Below are positions 52,344-61,640 of a stretch of 64,000 nucleotides of DNA, piece by piece; the stretch's first letter is position 1; each line of letters begins with the position of its first letter. The stretch is taken from positions 656,851 through 720,850 of the forward strand of contig NZ_JARYGY010000001.1 in assembly GCF_029906345.1 (NCBI RefSeq). The letters run 5' to 3'. The position numbers were made by a program, and so were the translations under genes. This stretch comes from Aquimarina mycalae. Lineage in GTDB: Bacteria; Bacteroidota; Bacteroidia; Flavobacteriales; Flavobacteriaceae. The notes under the pieces are model-generated. The model did not search any database. It saw only the letters and a program-made list of their open reading frames with translations, and was not told the DNA's origin.

Positions 52344-54191
52344 TTATCTCATGGCCTTAGCCATCACGTGATATCTAGGATCATCGATATCGTGCTCTAT
52401 AACACTAGCCAACCTCGGAGAAGCTTTAATCATTAAAGCCTGACATTCTTCACTTAAATGTTTTACGCGCACTTGTTTACCTGCTTCTTCATACTTCCCA
52501 ACCAGGTTAAAGACAGCTTCTAACGCAGAATGATCACTAACACGAGATTCTATAAAATCAATCTCAACTTTCTCTGGATCATTCGCCACATCAAACTTAT
52601 TATTAAAAGCCTGAATACTTCCAAAAAATAATGGCCCCCATATTTCATACACCTTGGTTCCATCTTCTTTAATATGTTTTCTTGCTCGAATTTTTTTAGC
52701 ATTTTCCCAAGCAAAAGCCAACGCAGACATAATCACACCTGCGATTACAGCAACGGCCAAATCAAAAAACACCGTCAATAAAGAAACTGATATCAATACA
52801 ATCGCATCGGTTAAAGGAATTTTATTAAGTATTCTAAAACTTGACCAAGCAAATGTCCCTATAACAACCATAAACATCACCCCTACTAATGCCGCAATTG
52901 GAACTTGTTCAATTAATCCTGAAGCAAACAAAATAAACATCAGCAATGTCACTGCAGCAACAATTCCTGATAATCTTGTACGTCCACCTCCTTTGATATT
53001 AATAATAGATTGCCCAATCATTGCACAACCTCCCATTCCTCCAAAAAGACCCGTAACGATATTAGCACCTCCTTGAGCTAAACATTCTCTGTTAGAATTA
53101 CCTCGGGTTTCTGTTAACTCATCGATAAGATTCAATGTCATTAGTGATTCTATCAATCCAATTGCTGCCAAAATTAATGCATATGGACCTATGAAATAAA
53201 GTGTCTCTAAGGTCATAGGTACTTTGCTGAAAATATTAAATTGAAACTGAGGTAAACCACCTTTAAGTCCTTCTCCTCCTCCATCAGAAATAAAACTACC
53301 CACTGTAGCGACATCTAACTTCCCTAATATTGCTATAGCAGAAACTACTAAAATCCCAATCAAAGCCTCTGGTAATTTAGCCGTAATCTTCATTTTAGGT
53401 AATCCCCACATAATTAGCATGGTTAACAACACTAATCCCAACATTAACATTAATTCATTCAGTGGAATCCATTTCTTAACCTTACCCTTTTTCTCTATTC
53501 TATAAACCCCATCCTTTTCTATATTAAATAGAACTTCTTTAGTATCAATATCAAAAACCTGATTATCATCAACTATGTATTTGGTGTCTTTAGTATCAAT
53601 ATCCTGAAATCTACTACTGTTACCGTAGATATAAAGCGGTTCGTTTGTGATTAAATCGTATACTAAATCTCCTTTAATATCATACTGTTTAAGCACTGAA
53701 GAAGTCTTATACTTATCGGCTCCAAATACATCTTTCTCTGCATTTTTAAACATCCCTAACTGAGAAAGAAAAATTACTATTGCCAAACCATTAACAAAAC
53801 CCATCATAACAGGATGTGGAATCAAACGTACAAATTTTCCCAGTCTAAAGACTCCAGCCATCATTTGTATAATCCCCATCAATATAACCGTAACAAAAAG
53901 ATAGTACAATCCTAACTCTTCTCCATCTGCACCCATTGCATTACCTTCTGCCACCAAGCTTACCATTACAACTGCCAAGGCTCCTGTAGCTCCAGAAATC
54001 ATACCTGGACGCCCTCCAAAAATAGAAGTGATCAATCCTATCATAAATGCAGCGTATAATCCTACCAAAGGATCTACTCCTGCTACAAATGCAAAAGCCA
54101 CTGCTTCAGGAACCAACGCCAACGCAACAGTTAATCCTGATAAAATATCATTTTTAGCATTAGCTACTCTTTTTCTTACAAACTCGGTCAT
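52344..54191 (-). CDS. SulP-family anion transporter with STAS domain
   Basis: A 615-residue membrane protein transporting sulfate, bicarbonate or a related anion. I start it at the ATG at 54191; the frame is open to a TTG at 54215, but that TTG is part of the -7 promoter element. The SulP signature LTVALALVPEAVAFAFVAGVDPLVGLYAAF-type region is at the N-terminus, and a STAS domain covers about 510-610. Between residues about 150 and 241 there is a hydrophilic insertion, rich in Asp/Lys/Tyr with repeated D-I-D-T-K motifs, that typical SulP proteins lack. Confidence 0.92.
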   Translation of the reverse strand: MTEFVRKRVANAKNDILSGLTVALALVPEAVAFAFVAGVDPLVGLYAAFMIGLITSIFGGRPGMISGATGALAVVMVSLVAEGNAMGADGEELGLYYLFVTVILMGIIQMMAGVFRLGKFVRLIPHPVMMGFVNGLAIVIFLSQLGMFKNAEKDVFGADKYKTSSVLKQYDIKGDLVYDLITNEPLYIYGNSSRFQDIDTKDTKYIVDDNQVFDIDTKEVLFNIEKDGVYRIEKKGKVKKWIPLNELMLMLGLVLLTMLIMWGLPKMKITAKLPEALIGILVVSAIAILGKLDVATVGSFISDGGGEGLKGGLPQFQFNIFSKVPMTLETLYFIGPYALILAAIGLIESLMTLNLIDELTETRGNSNRECLAQGGANIVTGLFGGMGGCAMIGQSIINIKGGGRTRLSGIVAAVTLLMFILFASGLIEQVPIAALVGVMFMVVIGTFAWSSFRILNKIPLTDAIVLISVSLLTVFFDLAVAVIAGVIMSALAFAWENAKKIRARKHIKEDGTKVYEIWGPLFFGSIQAFNNKFDVANDPEKVEIDFIESRVSDHSALEAVFNLVGKYEEAGKQVRVKHLSEECQALMIKASPRLASVIEHDIDDPRYHVMAKAMR

Positions 54192-54212
54192 AATCAGTCT
54201 ATTTTGAGGGTG

Positions 54213-54242
54213 CAAAAATACAGTTATTTTATGTCTTCACAA
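54213..54242 (-). promoter_or_regulatory. Consensus promoter of the SulP gene
   Basis: On the minus strand TTG (54242-54240), a 19-base spacer and TATTTTTG (54220-54213) match TTG-N19-TAnnTTTG exactly. Transcription would begin near 54206, giving a leader of about 15 bases to the ATG at 54191 and excluding the longer reading frame. Confidence 0.75.
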
Positions 54243-54343
54243 GTAAAATTATGTGCTATTCCACATCTAGAATTAAACTAAAACGTTATAGAAGATTTAA
54301 AAATTTCAAAACTTAGTATATTTACCACATACACATTTTGTTC

Positions 54344-56089
54344 ATGCGAATTATTACACTCATCATCAGCTTTATAATTATTACTTCTTGCAATACTTCT
54401 GAAAAAGACTCGGACAAAACTGTTGACTTTACTACAATTTTTGAAAAAAGTAAGGGTACAGAAACACCGACTTATCCAGAAGTAATTGCGTATTACCAAA
54501 AGCTTTCTAATGTTTATTCTGAAATCCAAATTCGGGAAATTGGAATGACCGATAGCGGTAATCCATTACATATAGCCATGCTTAACCCTGATAAACAATT
54601 TGATTTTGAGAAAATCCGTCAATCTAAACGTATTTTATTAATCAATAACGGGATCCATCCTGGAGAAAGTGATGGTATTGATGCCACAATGTTACTTTTT
54701 AGAGATATAGTTCAAGGTACTATTAGCGCTCCAAAAAATACTGTTTTAGTAACGATTCCTGTTTATAATATTGGTGGTGCATTAAATCGAAATTCAGGAA
54801 CACGCACAAATCAAAACGGACCTAAAGCATATGGTTTTAGAGGAAATGCCCGTAACTACGACTTAAACCGTGATTTTATAAAAAACGATACTAAAAATGC
54901 TCAAGCTTTCGCAGAAATCTTTCATATAGTACAACCAGATGTTTTTATTGACAATCATGTAAGCAACGGAGCGGATTATCAATACACATTAACACATTTA
55001 TTCACACAACACAATAAACTAAATGGGAAACTTGGAAATTATTTACATAATGAAATGCAGCCGCAACTAGAAGCATCATTAACTTCTAAAAAATGGGATA
55101 TCACCCCATATGTGAATGTATGGGGAACCACTCCAGACAAAGGATGGACACAATTCATGGACTCACCAAGATATTCTACTGGTTATACTACATTATGGAA
55201 CACTCTAGGAATGATGGTAGAAACCCACATGTTAAAACCCTATAAACTTAGAGTTGAAGGCACATATGAATTAATGAAATCAATGATTGATATCACTGAA
55301 AAAGATAGTGAAAAAATCAAGACACTAAGAAAGCAAGCCTTTGCAAATATGCAAAAACGTAATACATATCCTGTAAATTGGAAAATTGACACTACTCAAA
55401 CTACTAAAATTAATTTTAAAGGATATGAAGGTGAATATATCAATAGTAATATTACGGGAGCAAAGCGTTTAAAATATTTTAAAGACAAACCATATGACAA
55501 AGAAGTAATCTACAAAAATTATTTTACGCCAACTACCAAAATTGATGTCCCTGAAGCATATGTAATTCCTCAGGGATGGTGGAATGTAGTTGAAAAACTA
55601 AGTCTAAACAAAATAAACTACCAAACTATAGAAAAAGATTCAACAATAACTGTTGAAGTATATCATATTGATGATTACAAAAGCAGAAAAACTCCCTATG
55701 AAGGTCACTATTTACATTACAGTACGTCGGTAAAAAAGAGTATCGAACAGGTATTCTTAAAAAAGGGAGATGTTATTGTTCCCACTGATCAGAAAGGTTT
55801 TAGATATCTAATAGAAACTCTAGAACCTGAAGCTCCAGACTCCTTTTTTAATTGGAATTTTTTTGACACTATATTACAACAAAAAGAAGGTTTTTCTCCT
55901 TATGTGTGGGAAGACAAAGCAATGAAATTATTAGACAATGATAAAGAACTCTACACCAAGTTTATACAAAAGAAAAAAGACACCGTTTTTGCCAATAATT
56001 GGTATAGTCAATTAGATTGGATTCATAAACAATCAGATAATTACGAGAAAGCACATATGAAATATCCTGTATATCGAATTTTAAAGTAG
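54344..56089 (+). CDS. M14-family zinc carboxypeptidase lipoprotein
   Basis: A 581-residue protein with a lipoprotein signal (FIIITSC); I use the ATG at 54344 rather than the TTG two codons earlier. Zinc ligands are His105 and Glu108 (NNGIHPGESDG) and a later His in DVFIDNHVSNG. The substrate Arg is in GNARNYDLNRDF and the catalytic Glu in MMVETHMLK. The C-terminal 230 residues are beta-rich and unassigned. It probably trims peptides at the outer membrane. Confidence 0.92.
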   Translation: MRIITLIISFIIITSCNTSEKDSDKTVDFTTIFEKSKGTETPTYPEVIAYYQKLSNVYSEIQIREIGMTDSGNPLHIAMLNPDKQFDFEKIRQSKRILLINNGIHPGESDGIDATMLLFRDIVQGTISAPKNTVLVTIPVYNIGGALNRNSGTRTNQNGPKAYGFRGNARNYDLNRDFIKNDTKNAQAFAEIFHIVQPDVFIDNHVSNGADYQYTLTHLFTQHNKLNGKLGNYLHNEMQPQLEASLTSKKWDITPYVNVWGTTPDKGWTQFMDSPRYSTGYTTLWNTLGMMVETHMLKPYKLRVEGTYELMKSMIDITEKDSEKIKTLRKQAFANMQKRNTYPVNWKIDTTQTTKINFKGYEGEYINSNITGAKRLKYFKDKPYDKEVIYKNYFTPTTKIDVPEAYVIPQGWWNVVEKLSLNKINYQTIEKDSTITVEVYHIDDYKSRKTPYEGHYLHYSTSVKKSIEQVFLKKGDVIVPTDQKGFRYLIETLEPEAPDSFFNWNFFDTILQQKEGFSPYVWEDKAMKLLDNDKELYTKFIQKKKDTVFANNWYSQLDWIHKQSDNYEKAHMKYPVYRILK

Positions 56090-56092
56090 CGT

Positions 56093-56707
56093 CTATGATA
56101 AGTAATCATGGGAGAAAAGCTTCTTTATATTGGCATAAGAATTTGTCAATGCTTTTTTTGCTTTTTTCTTATTTTTCCATTTTACTTTAGTAATTCCTTC
56201 ATTTTTCTGAGGTATTAACTCTCCTTCAAAATCTGTTTTCATCTCAAACCAATAGGTTACCTTTAATCGAAACTCTCCATTTCTCTTAAATACATGAAAA
56301 GTTTTATACAAAAACTTAGTAATCTCTAATCCAGTTACTCCAGTCTCTTCTTCAACCTCACGAACAGCTGCAGTTTCTATATGTTCTTTTTTTTCTACTT
56401 TACCTTTTGGCAAATCCCATTTTCCATTGCGATAAATAAACAAAATCTCCTTATCCGCATTATACACTTTTCCACCACCAGCTATTACCACAGGCAACTT
56501 AGCATAAAAATGCTCCATAAGCTTATCTTCTTTTTTATGATAAAGATGATACTTTGCGGTCTCCCCTAACTTTTCTTCATTTAGAATATCTCTTACTATT
56601 GCCTGAAAATTGACATCTTTAACAGATATCGTCTTATAACCTTCAATTACCTTTTTTGTGGACAGAATAATAGGCGTATTATTCACAAAAACTTTATACA
56701 TTTGCAA
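56093..56707 (-). CDS. Nudix hydrolase
   Basis: A 204-residue protein. The Nudix box is complete: GKVEKKEHIETAAVREVEEETG (G-x5-E-x7-REVEEETG) near residues 100-122. An N-terminal segment of about 65 residues precedes the Nudix fold. Substrates of this group are nucleoside diphosphate derivatives; the specific one is unknown. Its start is 2 bases from the divergent pyrE start, so the promoters overlap. Confidence 0.9.
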   Translation of the reverse strand: MQMYKVFVNNTPIILSTKKVIEGYKTISVKDVNFQAIVRDILNEEKLGETAKYHLYHKKEDKLMEHFYAKLPVVIAGGGKVYNADKEILFIYRNGKWDLPKGKVEKKEHIETAAVREVEEETGVTGLEITKFLYKTFHVFKRNGEFRLKVTYWFEMKTDFEGELIPQKNEGITKVKWKNKKKAKKALTNSYANIKKLFSHDYLS

Positions 56708-56709
56708 CT

Positions 56710-57351
56710 ATGATTTTTGATAAAAACACAGCAAAAAAAACTGCTGAACTATTATTGCAAATTAATGCAATTAAATTACAACCACAAGAACCTTTTACTT
56801 GGGCTTCAGGATGGAAATCTCCAATCTACTGTGATAATCGTGTTACACTCTCATTTCCAGTTATTCGTAACTTCTTAAGAGAACACCTTGCAAAATTTAT
56901 AGAAGAAAAATATGGTAAGCCAGATGTAATTGCTGGTGTAGCCACAGGAGCTATTGGTATTGGAATGCTGGTTGCAGAACAATTAAATTTACCTTTTATT
57001 TACGTTCGTCCAGAAGCTAAAAAGCATGGAAGAAAAAATCAAATTGAAGGTATTGTTCCCACAGGTAAAAATGTAGTTGTGGTAGAGGATCTTATCAGTA
57101 CAGGAAAAAGCAGTCTAAATGCTGTAAAAGCGCTAAATGAAGTTGATGCTAATGTAAAAGGAATGGTTGCTATTTTTAACTACGGCTTTGACATTGCTAA
57201 AGAAAACTTTGAAGAAGCGGCATTATCTTTGCACACTCTAAGTAATTATGAAAATCTTCTGGAACAAGCATTAGACACTAATTACATTACAGAAGAACAA
57301 CAAAAAACCCTGCAAAGCTGGAGAACAAATCCAGCAGAGTGGAATCAATAA
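56710..57351 (+). CDS. pyrE: Orotate phosphoribosyltransferase
   Basis: A 213-residue enzyme of UMP synthesis. The PRPP-binding motif VVVVEDLISTGKSSL and the RPEAKKHGRKNQIEG loop are present, as is SGWKSPIYCDNR at the N-terminus. It is the usual length. The next gene follows after 14 bases, probably as an operon. Confidence 0.96.
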   Translation: MIFDKNTAKKTAELLLQINAIKLQPQEPFTWASGWKSPIYCDNRVTLSFPVIRNFLREHLAKFIEEKYGKPDVIAGVATGAIGIGMLVAEQLNLPFIYVRPEAKKHGRKNQIEGIVPTGKNVVVVEDLISTGKSSLNAVKALNEVDANVKGMVAIFNYGFDIAKENFEEAALSLHTLSNYENLLEQALDTNYITEEQQKTLQSWRTNPAEWNQ

Positions 57352-57365
57352 AATTTTTAATCTCA

Positions 57366-57758
57366 ATGAATTTAGAAAGCCCTACAGTTACTGTAGAAAA
57401 AACTCAACAAGAAGTCTTTGAATTTTTAACTAAAGTCGAAAACTTTGAACAACTGATGCCCGAAAGCAAACAAAAATTTGAAAAAATAAACGACTCCAGA
57501 TTTCTTTTCCAGTTAAAAGGAATGCCTGAAATCGTGTTGGAGCAAAAAGATAGTACAGAACACTCTTCTGTGATTCTTGGAGCTGCAAGTGATAAATTAC
57601 CTTTTACCTTAACTGCGGATATTATAGATATTGGAGAAGGGAAAAGTACTACAAAACTTATTTTTGAAGGTCAATTTAATGCTATGATGGGAATGATGAT
57701 TAAAAATCCAATTCAGAATTTCATCAATACATTAAGTGAAAATATCGCTAAGATCTAA
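57366..57758 (+). CDS. SRPBCC (START-like) family protein
   Basis: A 130-residue protein with the SRPBCC fold (VTVEKTQQEVFEFLTKVENFEQLMP, then LKGMPEIVLEQ, ending with a long C-terminal helix). I use the ATG at 57366 rather than the GTG at 57339 inside pyrE. These proteins bind hydrophobic ligands; the role is unknown. It lies between pyrE and birA, a common Flavobacteriaceae order. Its stop overlaps the convergent birA stop by 4 bases. Confidence 0.88.
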   Translation: MNLESPTVTVEKTQQEVFEFLTKVENFEQLMPESKQKFEKINDSRFLFQLKGMPEIVLEQKDSTEHSSVILGAASDKLPFTLTADIIDIGEGKSTTKLIFEGQFNAMMGMMIKNPIQNFINTLSENIAKI

Positions 57759-58486
57759 TATAGTAGTTTTATCTCTTTTAGATCAAAATCCTGTATTACA
57801 TCATCTTCCAAGAGAATTTGTAATTTACCAAATGATGTGACACCTTGGATAATACCAACAAAAGAATCACCCTTTACATCTAAAAAAGTAGAGGGTTTAT
57901 TTTTTCTAAAAAGTAATGATTCGTATTCTTCCTTTAATTTTTTAAAATTAGATTTATATAATTCAGAAAAACGATATTCCAGCTTCATTAATAATAAGTT
58001 AGACACCTCATCTAAATCGATATTTCTACCTAAGAATTGTTTTATAGATCCTGCCAGCGGAAGATTCTCAAAACTACATTGATTTACATTAATCCCAATT
58101 CCAATGATTGCACCACGCAATCTGCCATTATTAACTACATTTTCTATCAATATCCCACATACCTTAGATCGGTCTGACAGAATGTCGTTAGGCCATTTTA
58201 TCGATAATCTGGGTAAAATCAATCCATTCAAAGTATCATAAACAGCTAATGAAACTGTCATAGAAATATAGAACTGATCCATTATATCAAAATCATTAAT
58301 AGGCATAAACACACTACAGGTCAGGTTTTCTCCAGTATTGCTTTGCCAGGTCGTACCCATCTGTCCTTTACCTGATCGTTGTTCTTTTGCAATCACACAA
58401 ACAGGTTTTATCAAATACTTCTCTCTATTCATATCCCTGAGAAAAGTATTTGTAGAGTCAATGGCATCAACTTTGATTATATGCAT
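57755..58486 (-). CDS. birA: Biotin--[acetyl-CoA-carboxylase] ligase
   Basis: A 243-residue single-function biotin protein ligase without the N-terminal DNA-binding domain. Motifs are IDSTNTFLRD, the biotinyl-AMP loop KEQRSGKGQMGTTW, and the core LSIKWPNDIL, then GILIENV. It would biotinylate acetyl-CoA carboxylase and the pyruvate carboxylase encoded in this window. Confidence 0.95.
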   Translation of the reverse strand: MHIIKVDAIDSTNTFLRDMNREKYLIKPVCVIAKEQRSGKGQMGTTWQSNTGENLTCSVFMPINDFDIMDQFYISMTVSLAVYDTLNGLILPRLSIKWPNDILSDRSKVCGILIENVVNNGRLRGAIIGIGINVNQCSFENLPLAGSIKQFLGRNIDLDEVSNLLLMKLEYRFSELYKSNFKKLKEEYESLLFRKNKPSTFLDVKGDSFVGIIQGVTSFGKLQILLEDDVIQDFDLKEIKLLY

Positions 58487-58576
58487 AAATAACGATGTGA
58501 AAGTTTTTACAAATGTCTATAAATACTGACATTAAAATCATAAAAAGTAATAACTTTACACAAATTAAAAAAATGC

Positions 58577-58948
58577 ATGACTAAAAAAGAAATCGATACT
58601 GATCAATTAATAACTCAAATTATTAAAGGTATTGAAGAAGTAAAAGGTAATAACATCACTATTTTAGATTTAAGAGAGATTGAAAATACGGTATGTAATT
58701 ATTTTGTTATCTGTAACGGAACCTCTAATACTCAAGTAAATGCTATTGTTAGCTCTATCCAAAAAACAGTAAGCAAATCACTTAAAGATAAACCTTGGCA
58801 TGTAGAAGGTAGTGAAAATGCTGAGTGGGTATTGATTGATTATGTAAACATAGTTGTTCATGTTTTCCAAAAACATATCAGGGAATTTTATGATATAGAA
58901 GGCTTATGGGGAGATGCGAAGACAACAACTATCGAAACGAACTATTAA
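58577..58948 (+). CDS. rsfS: Ribosome silencing factor
   Basis: A 123-residue RsfS/Iojap-family protein that binds uL14 and prevents subunit joining. Family features are YFVICNGTSNTQVNAI, KPWHVEGSENAEWVLIDY and VVHVFQKHIREFYDIEGLWGDA-type end. TAACTTTA near 58550 is close to the -7 consensus. It is 11 bases upstream of ftsH. Confidence 0.96.
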   Translation: MTKKEIDTDQLITQIIKGIEEVKGNNITILDLREIENTVCNYFVICNGTSNTQVNAIVSSIQKTVSKSLKDKPWHVEGSENAEWVLIDYVNIVVHVFQKHIREFYDIEGLWGDAKTTTIETNY

Positions 58949-58959
58949 AAAAAGTGTAA

Positions 58960-60906
58960 ATGTCTAAAGAAAATAAAAAAGTAGACCCAAATAAAAAACC
59001 AAAATTTAGTGCATATTGGATTTATGCAATCATAATTGTTGGATTTTTAGTATTAAACTTTATAGGAGGTGGCAGCATGGGAACTGCTCCAGAAACCACT
59101 CCTTCTGATTTCAATAATTTTTTGAGCAACGGTGAAGTTGAACGTGTATTGATTATCAATAGACGTAAAGCAAAGGTTTTTCTAACAGCAGAGGCTAAAG
59201 CTCAGGATAAACATATTAAAAATCAAAAAAAATCAATATTACCTGCAAGCCCAAATGATCCTGATTACGAGTTCGAATTTGGAGATTTACAAAATTTTGA
59301 AAACGAAATTGCAAAAATAAAAAGCCAAAATGGCTTAGCTACTGAGGTCGGTTATGATACTGAAAGTAATATGTGGGGAGATATTTTCATCACATTATTA
59401 CCTTTTGCATTAATCATTGGGGTTTGGATATTTATCATGCGTAGAATGAGCGGTGGCTCAGGTGGCGGTGCTGGAGGACAGATCTTTAATATTGGTAAAT
59501 CCAAAGCAAAGCTTTTTGATCAAAACACAGACGTAAAAGTTTCTTTTGAAAACGTAGCTGGTCTTGAGGGTGCCAAAGAAGAAGTTCAGGAAATTGTAGA
59601 CTTTCTTAAAAACCCTGAAAAATACACTTCTTTAGGTGGAAAAATACCGAAAGGAGCATTATTGGTAGGACCTCCTGGAACAGGTAAAACTTTATTAGCT
59701 AAAGCAGTCGCTGGAGAAGCTAAAGTACCTTTCTTTTCTTTATCTGGTTCAGATTTCGTAGAGATGTTTGTAGGAGTTGGTGCATCCAGAGTACGTGACT
59801 TATTTAAACAAGCAAAAGAAAAATCTCCTGCGATTATATTTATCGATGAGATTGATGCAATTGGTAGAGCTAGAGGAAAAAGTAATTTCTCAGGATCTAA
59901 TGACGAAAGAGAAAATACCTTAAACCAGCTTTTAACAGAAATGGATGGTTTTGGCACAAATACCAATGTAATTGTAATTGCTGCAACAAACCGAGCTGAT
60001 GTATTAGATAAAGCCTTAATGAGAGCTGGTCGTTTTGACAGACAAATATATGTTGACCTGCCTGATGTTAGAGAACGTAAAGAAATATTTGAAGTACACC
60101 TTAAGCCTCTTAAAAAAGAAGATGGTCTAGATACTGACTTCTTGTCGAAACAAACTCCTGGATTTTCTGGTGCGGATATTGCCAATGTATGTAACGAAGC
60201 TGCACTTATAGCTGCTCGTAAAGGAAACAAAGCCGTTGGAAAACAAGATTTTCTGGATGCAGTAGATAGAATTGTCGGAGGATTAGAAAAGAAAAATAAA
60301 ATAATTACACCTGGAGAAAAACGTGCAATTGCTTTTCACGAAGCTGGTCATGCTACCGTAAGCTGGATGTTAGAACATGCTGCTCCTTTGGTAAAAGTAA
60401 CAATTGTTCCTAGAGGGCAATCCCTAGGTGCTGCTTGGTATCTTCCAGAAGAAAGATTGATTGTGCGCCCTAATCAAATGCTTGATGAGATGTGTGCAAC
60501 TCTAGGAGGACGTGCAGCAGAGAAAGTAATTTTTGATGAAATTTCTACAGGTGCGCTTAGTGATCTTGAAAAAGTAACAAAACAAGCTCGTGCAATGGTA
60601 ACTATATATGGTCTGAATGACAAAATTGGAAACTTAACTTATTATGATTCTTCTGGTCAAAACGAATATGGTTTTACTAAACCTTACAGTGAACAAACCA
60701 GTGAACTCATAGACAAAGAGATTTCTAATATTATTGAAGAACAATATCAGCGTGCCATCAAACTATTAGAAAAAAATAAGGATAAGCTAACAGAACTTGC
60801 AGAAGTACTATTAGAAAAAGAAGTTATCTTTAAAGACAATCTGGAAAAAATCTTTGGAAAACGTCCATTTGACACAAAAGAAGAGACTGTTATAGAACCT
60901 TCTTGA
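58960..60906 (+). CDS. ftsH: ATP-dependent zinc metalloprotease FtsH
   Basis: A 648-residue membrane protease. Two N-terminal transmembrane helices (about 20-40 and 142-165) enclose a periplasmic domain. The AAA+ domain has Walker A at 237-244 (GPPGTGKT), Walker B (IIFIDEIDAIG) and the second region of homology. The zinc site is His460-Glu-Ala-Gly-His464. It degrades membrane and short-lived proteins. It is co-transcribed with rsfS and ends at a long hairpin. Confidence 0.98.
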   Translation: MSKENKKVDPNKKPKFSAYWIYAIIIVGFLVLNFIGGGSMGTAPETTPSDFNNFLSNGEVERVLIINRRKAKVFLTAEAKAQDKHIKNQKKSILPASPNDPDYEFEFGDLQNFENEIAKIKSQNGLATEVGYDTESNMWGDIFITLLPFALIIGVWIFIMRRMSGGSGGGAGGQIFNIGKSKAKLFDQNTDVKVSFENVAGLEGAKEEVQEIVDFLKNPEKYTSLGGKIPKGALLVGPPGTGKTLLAKAVAGEAKVPFFSLSGSDFVEMFVGVGASRVRDLFKQAKEKSPAIIFIDEIDAIGRARGKSNFSGSNDERENTLNQLLTEMDGFGTNTNVIVIAATNRADVLDKALMRAGRFDRQIYVDLPDVRERKEIFEVHLKPLKKEDGLDTDFLSKQTPGFSGADIANVCNEAALIAARKGNKAVGKQDFLDAVDRIVGGLEKKNKIITPGEKRAIAFHEAGHATVSWMLEHAAPLVKVTIVPRGQSLGAAWYLPEERLIVRPNQMLDEMCATLGGRAAEKVIFDEISTGALSDLEKVTKQARAMVTIYGLNDKIGNLTYYDSSGQNEYGFTKPYSEQTSELIDKEISNIIEEQYQRAIKLLEKNKDKLTELAEVLLEKEVIFKDNLEKIFGKRPFDTKEETVIEPS

Positions 60907-60935
60907 TATAATATTACAGATTTTACTAGTAAATT

Positions 60936-60980
60936 AAAAAAATCTTAATCTAAATAGAACTATTAGGTTAAGATTTTTTT
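60936..60980 (+). terminator. ftsH terminator overlapping the next promoter
   Basis: A long stem (60936-60957 with 60960-60980, one wobble and one bulge) centred on CTAAATAG-AA-CTATTAG ends in T7. The last T is the first base of TATCTTTG (60980-60987), a -7 element for the LUD gene. The terminator and the promoter thus share sequence. Confidence 0.65.
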
Positions 60981-61027
60981 ATCTTTGGAAGTATTGTTAA
61001 CCCGTAATCCCCGATCGAATCTAAAAA

Positions 61028-61639
61028 ATGAGTCTATTTAGAAGAATATTTTCCTCAAAATCTAAATCAGACCAAAAGAGTAAGGAACGTCACGCTGAAG
61101 ATCGCAGTAAATACATGCCCGAAATCAACCTTCCAGTTGATGAAAGCTTTATGATTAATTTCAAAAGAAACGGTGGTAAATTTCTGTATTGCGATAATGA
61201 AGATGAAGTACTTGACTCTTTTGACAAGATTCTTTTAGAAAATGATTGGTATGAAAAAGATGTATGCTGTTTTGATATTGGACTAGAACATAAATTTTCG
61301 GGATTTAACCTTAACTTTATAAAAAAGACTCCTGCATCTTTCTTTTTTGCAACCTGTGAATATCTCATTGCAGATAGCGGAGCCATCCTTATTTCCTCTA
61401 ATCAATTAAGAGAAAAAAAACTTACTGAACTACCAGACAACTTCGTAATGTTAGCAGCTACAAGTCAGTTAGTTAAAAGTATTGGAGAAGGATTAAAGGG
61501 AATTAAAGAAAAAAACAAAAACTCTATTCCCTCCAATATTACTACAATTAAAAACTTCGAACCGCAAAAAGAAAAAGACTTCTTAAGCTACGGAAGTAGC
61601 TCAAAAAATCTATATTTGCTGCTGCTGGAAGATTTATAA
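61028..61639 (+). CDS. LUD-domain protein (LutC/YkgG-like)
   Basis: A 203-residue LUD-domain protein. The recognisable parts are CDNEDEVLDSFDKIL, the CEYLIADSGAILISSNQ segment, and LPDNFVMLAATSQLV. In other bacteria LutC works with LutA and LutB in lactate oxidation; neither is adjacent here, so the role is uncertain. It begins the LUD-cdsA-psd-ACBP run with a gap of one base before cdsA. Confidence 0.85.
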   Translation: MSLFRRIFSSKSKSDQKSKERHAEDRSKYMPEINLPVDESFMINFKRNGGKFLYCDNEDEVLDSFDKILLENDWYEKDVCCFDIGLEHKFSGFNLNFIKKTPASFFFATCEYLIADSGAILISSNQLREKKLTELPDNFVMLAATSQLVKSIGEGLKGIKEKNKNSIPSNITTIKNFEPQKEKDFLSYGSSSKNLYLLLLEDL

Positions 61640-61640
61640 T

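Noticed and set aside
52654..53076. A 140-codon plus-strand frame inside the SulP gene
   Set aside because: Composition mirrors the antisense of membrane helices; SulP is clearly the real gene.
54192..54215. Longer N-terminus of SulP starting at TTG 54215
   Set aside because: The TTG is part of a consensus -7 element (TATTTTTG) with a perfect -33 spacing, so it lies upstream of the transcript start.
59586..60230. A 214-codon open frame on the minus strand inside ftsH
   Set aside because: It is antisense to the AAA+ domain of ftsH, has a low-complexity Ser/Pro-rich composition and no family features; it is a by-product of codon use in ftsH.
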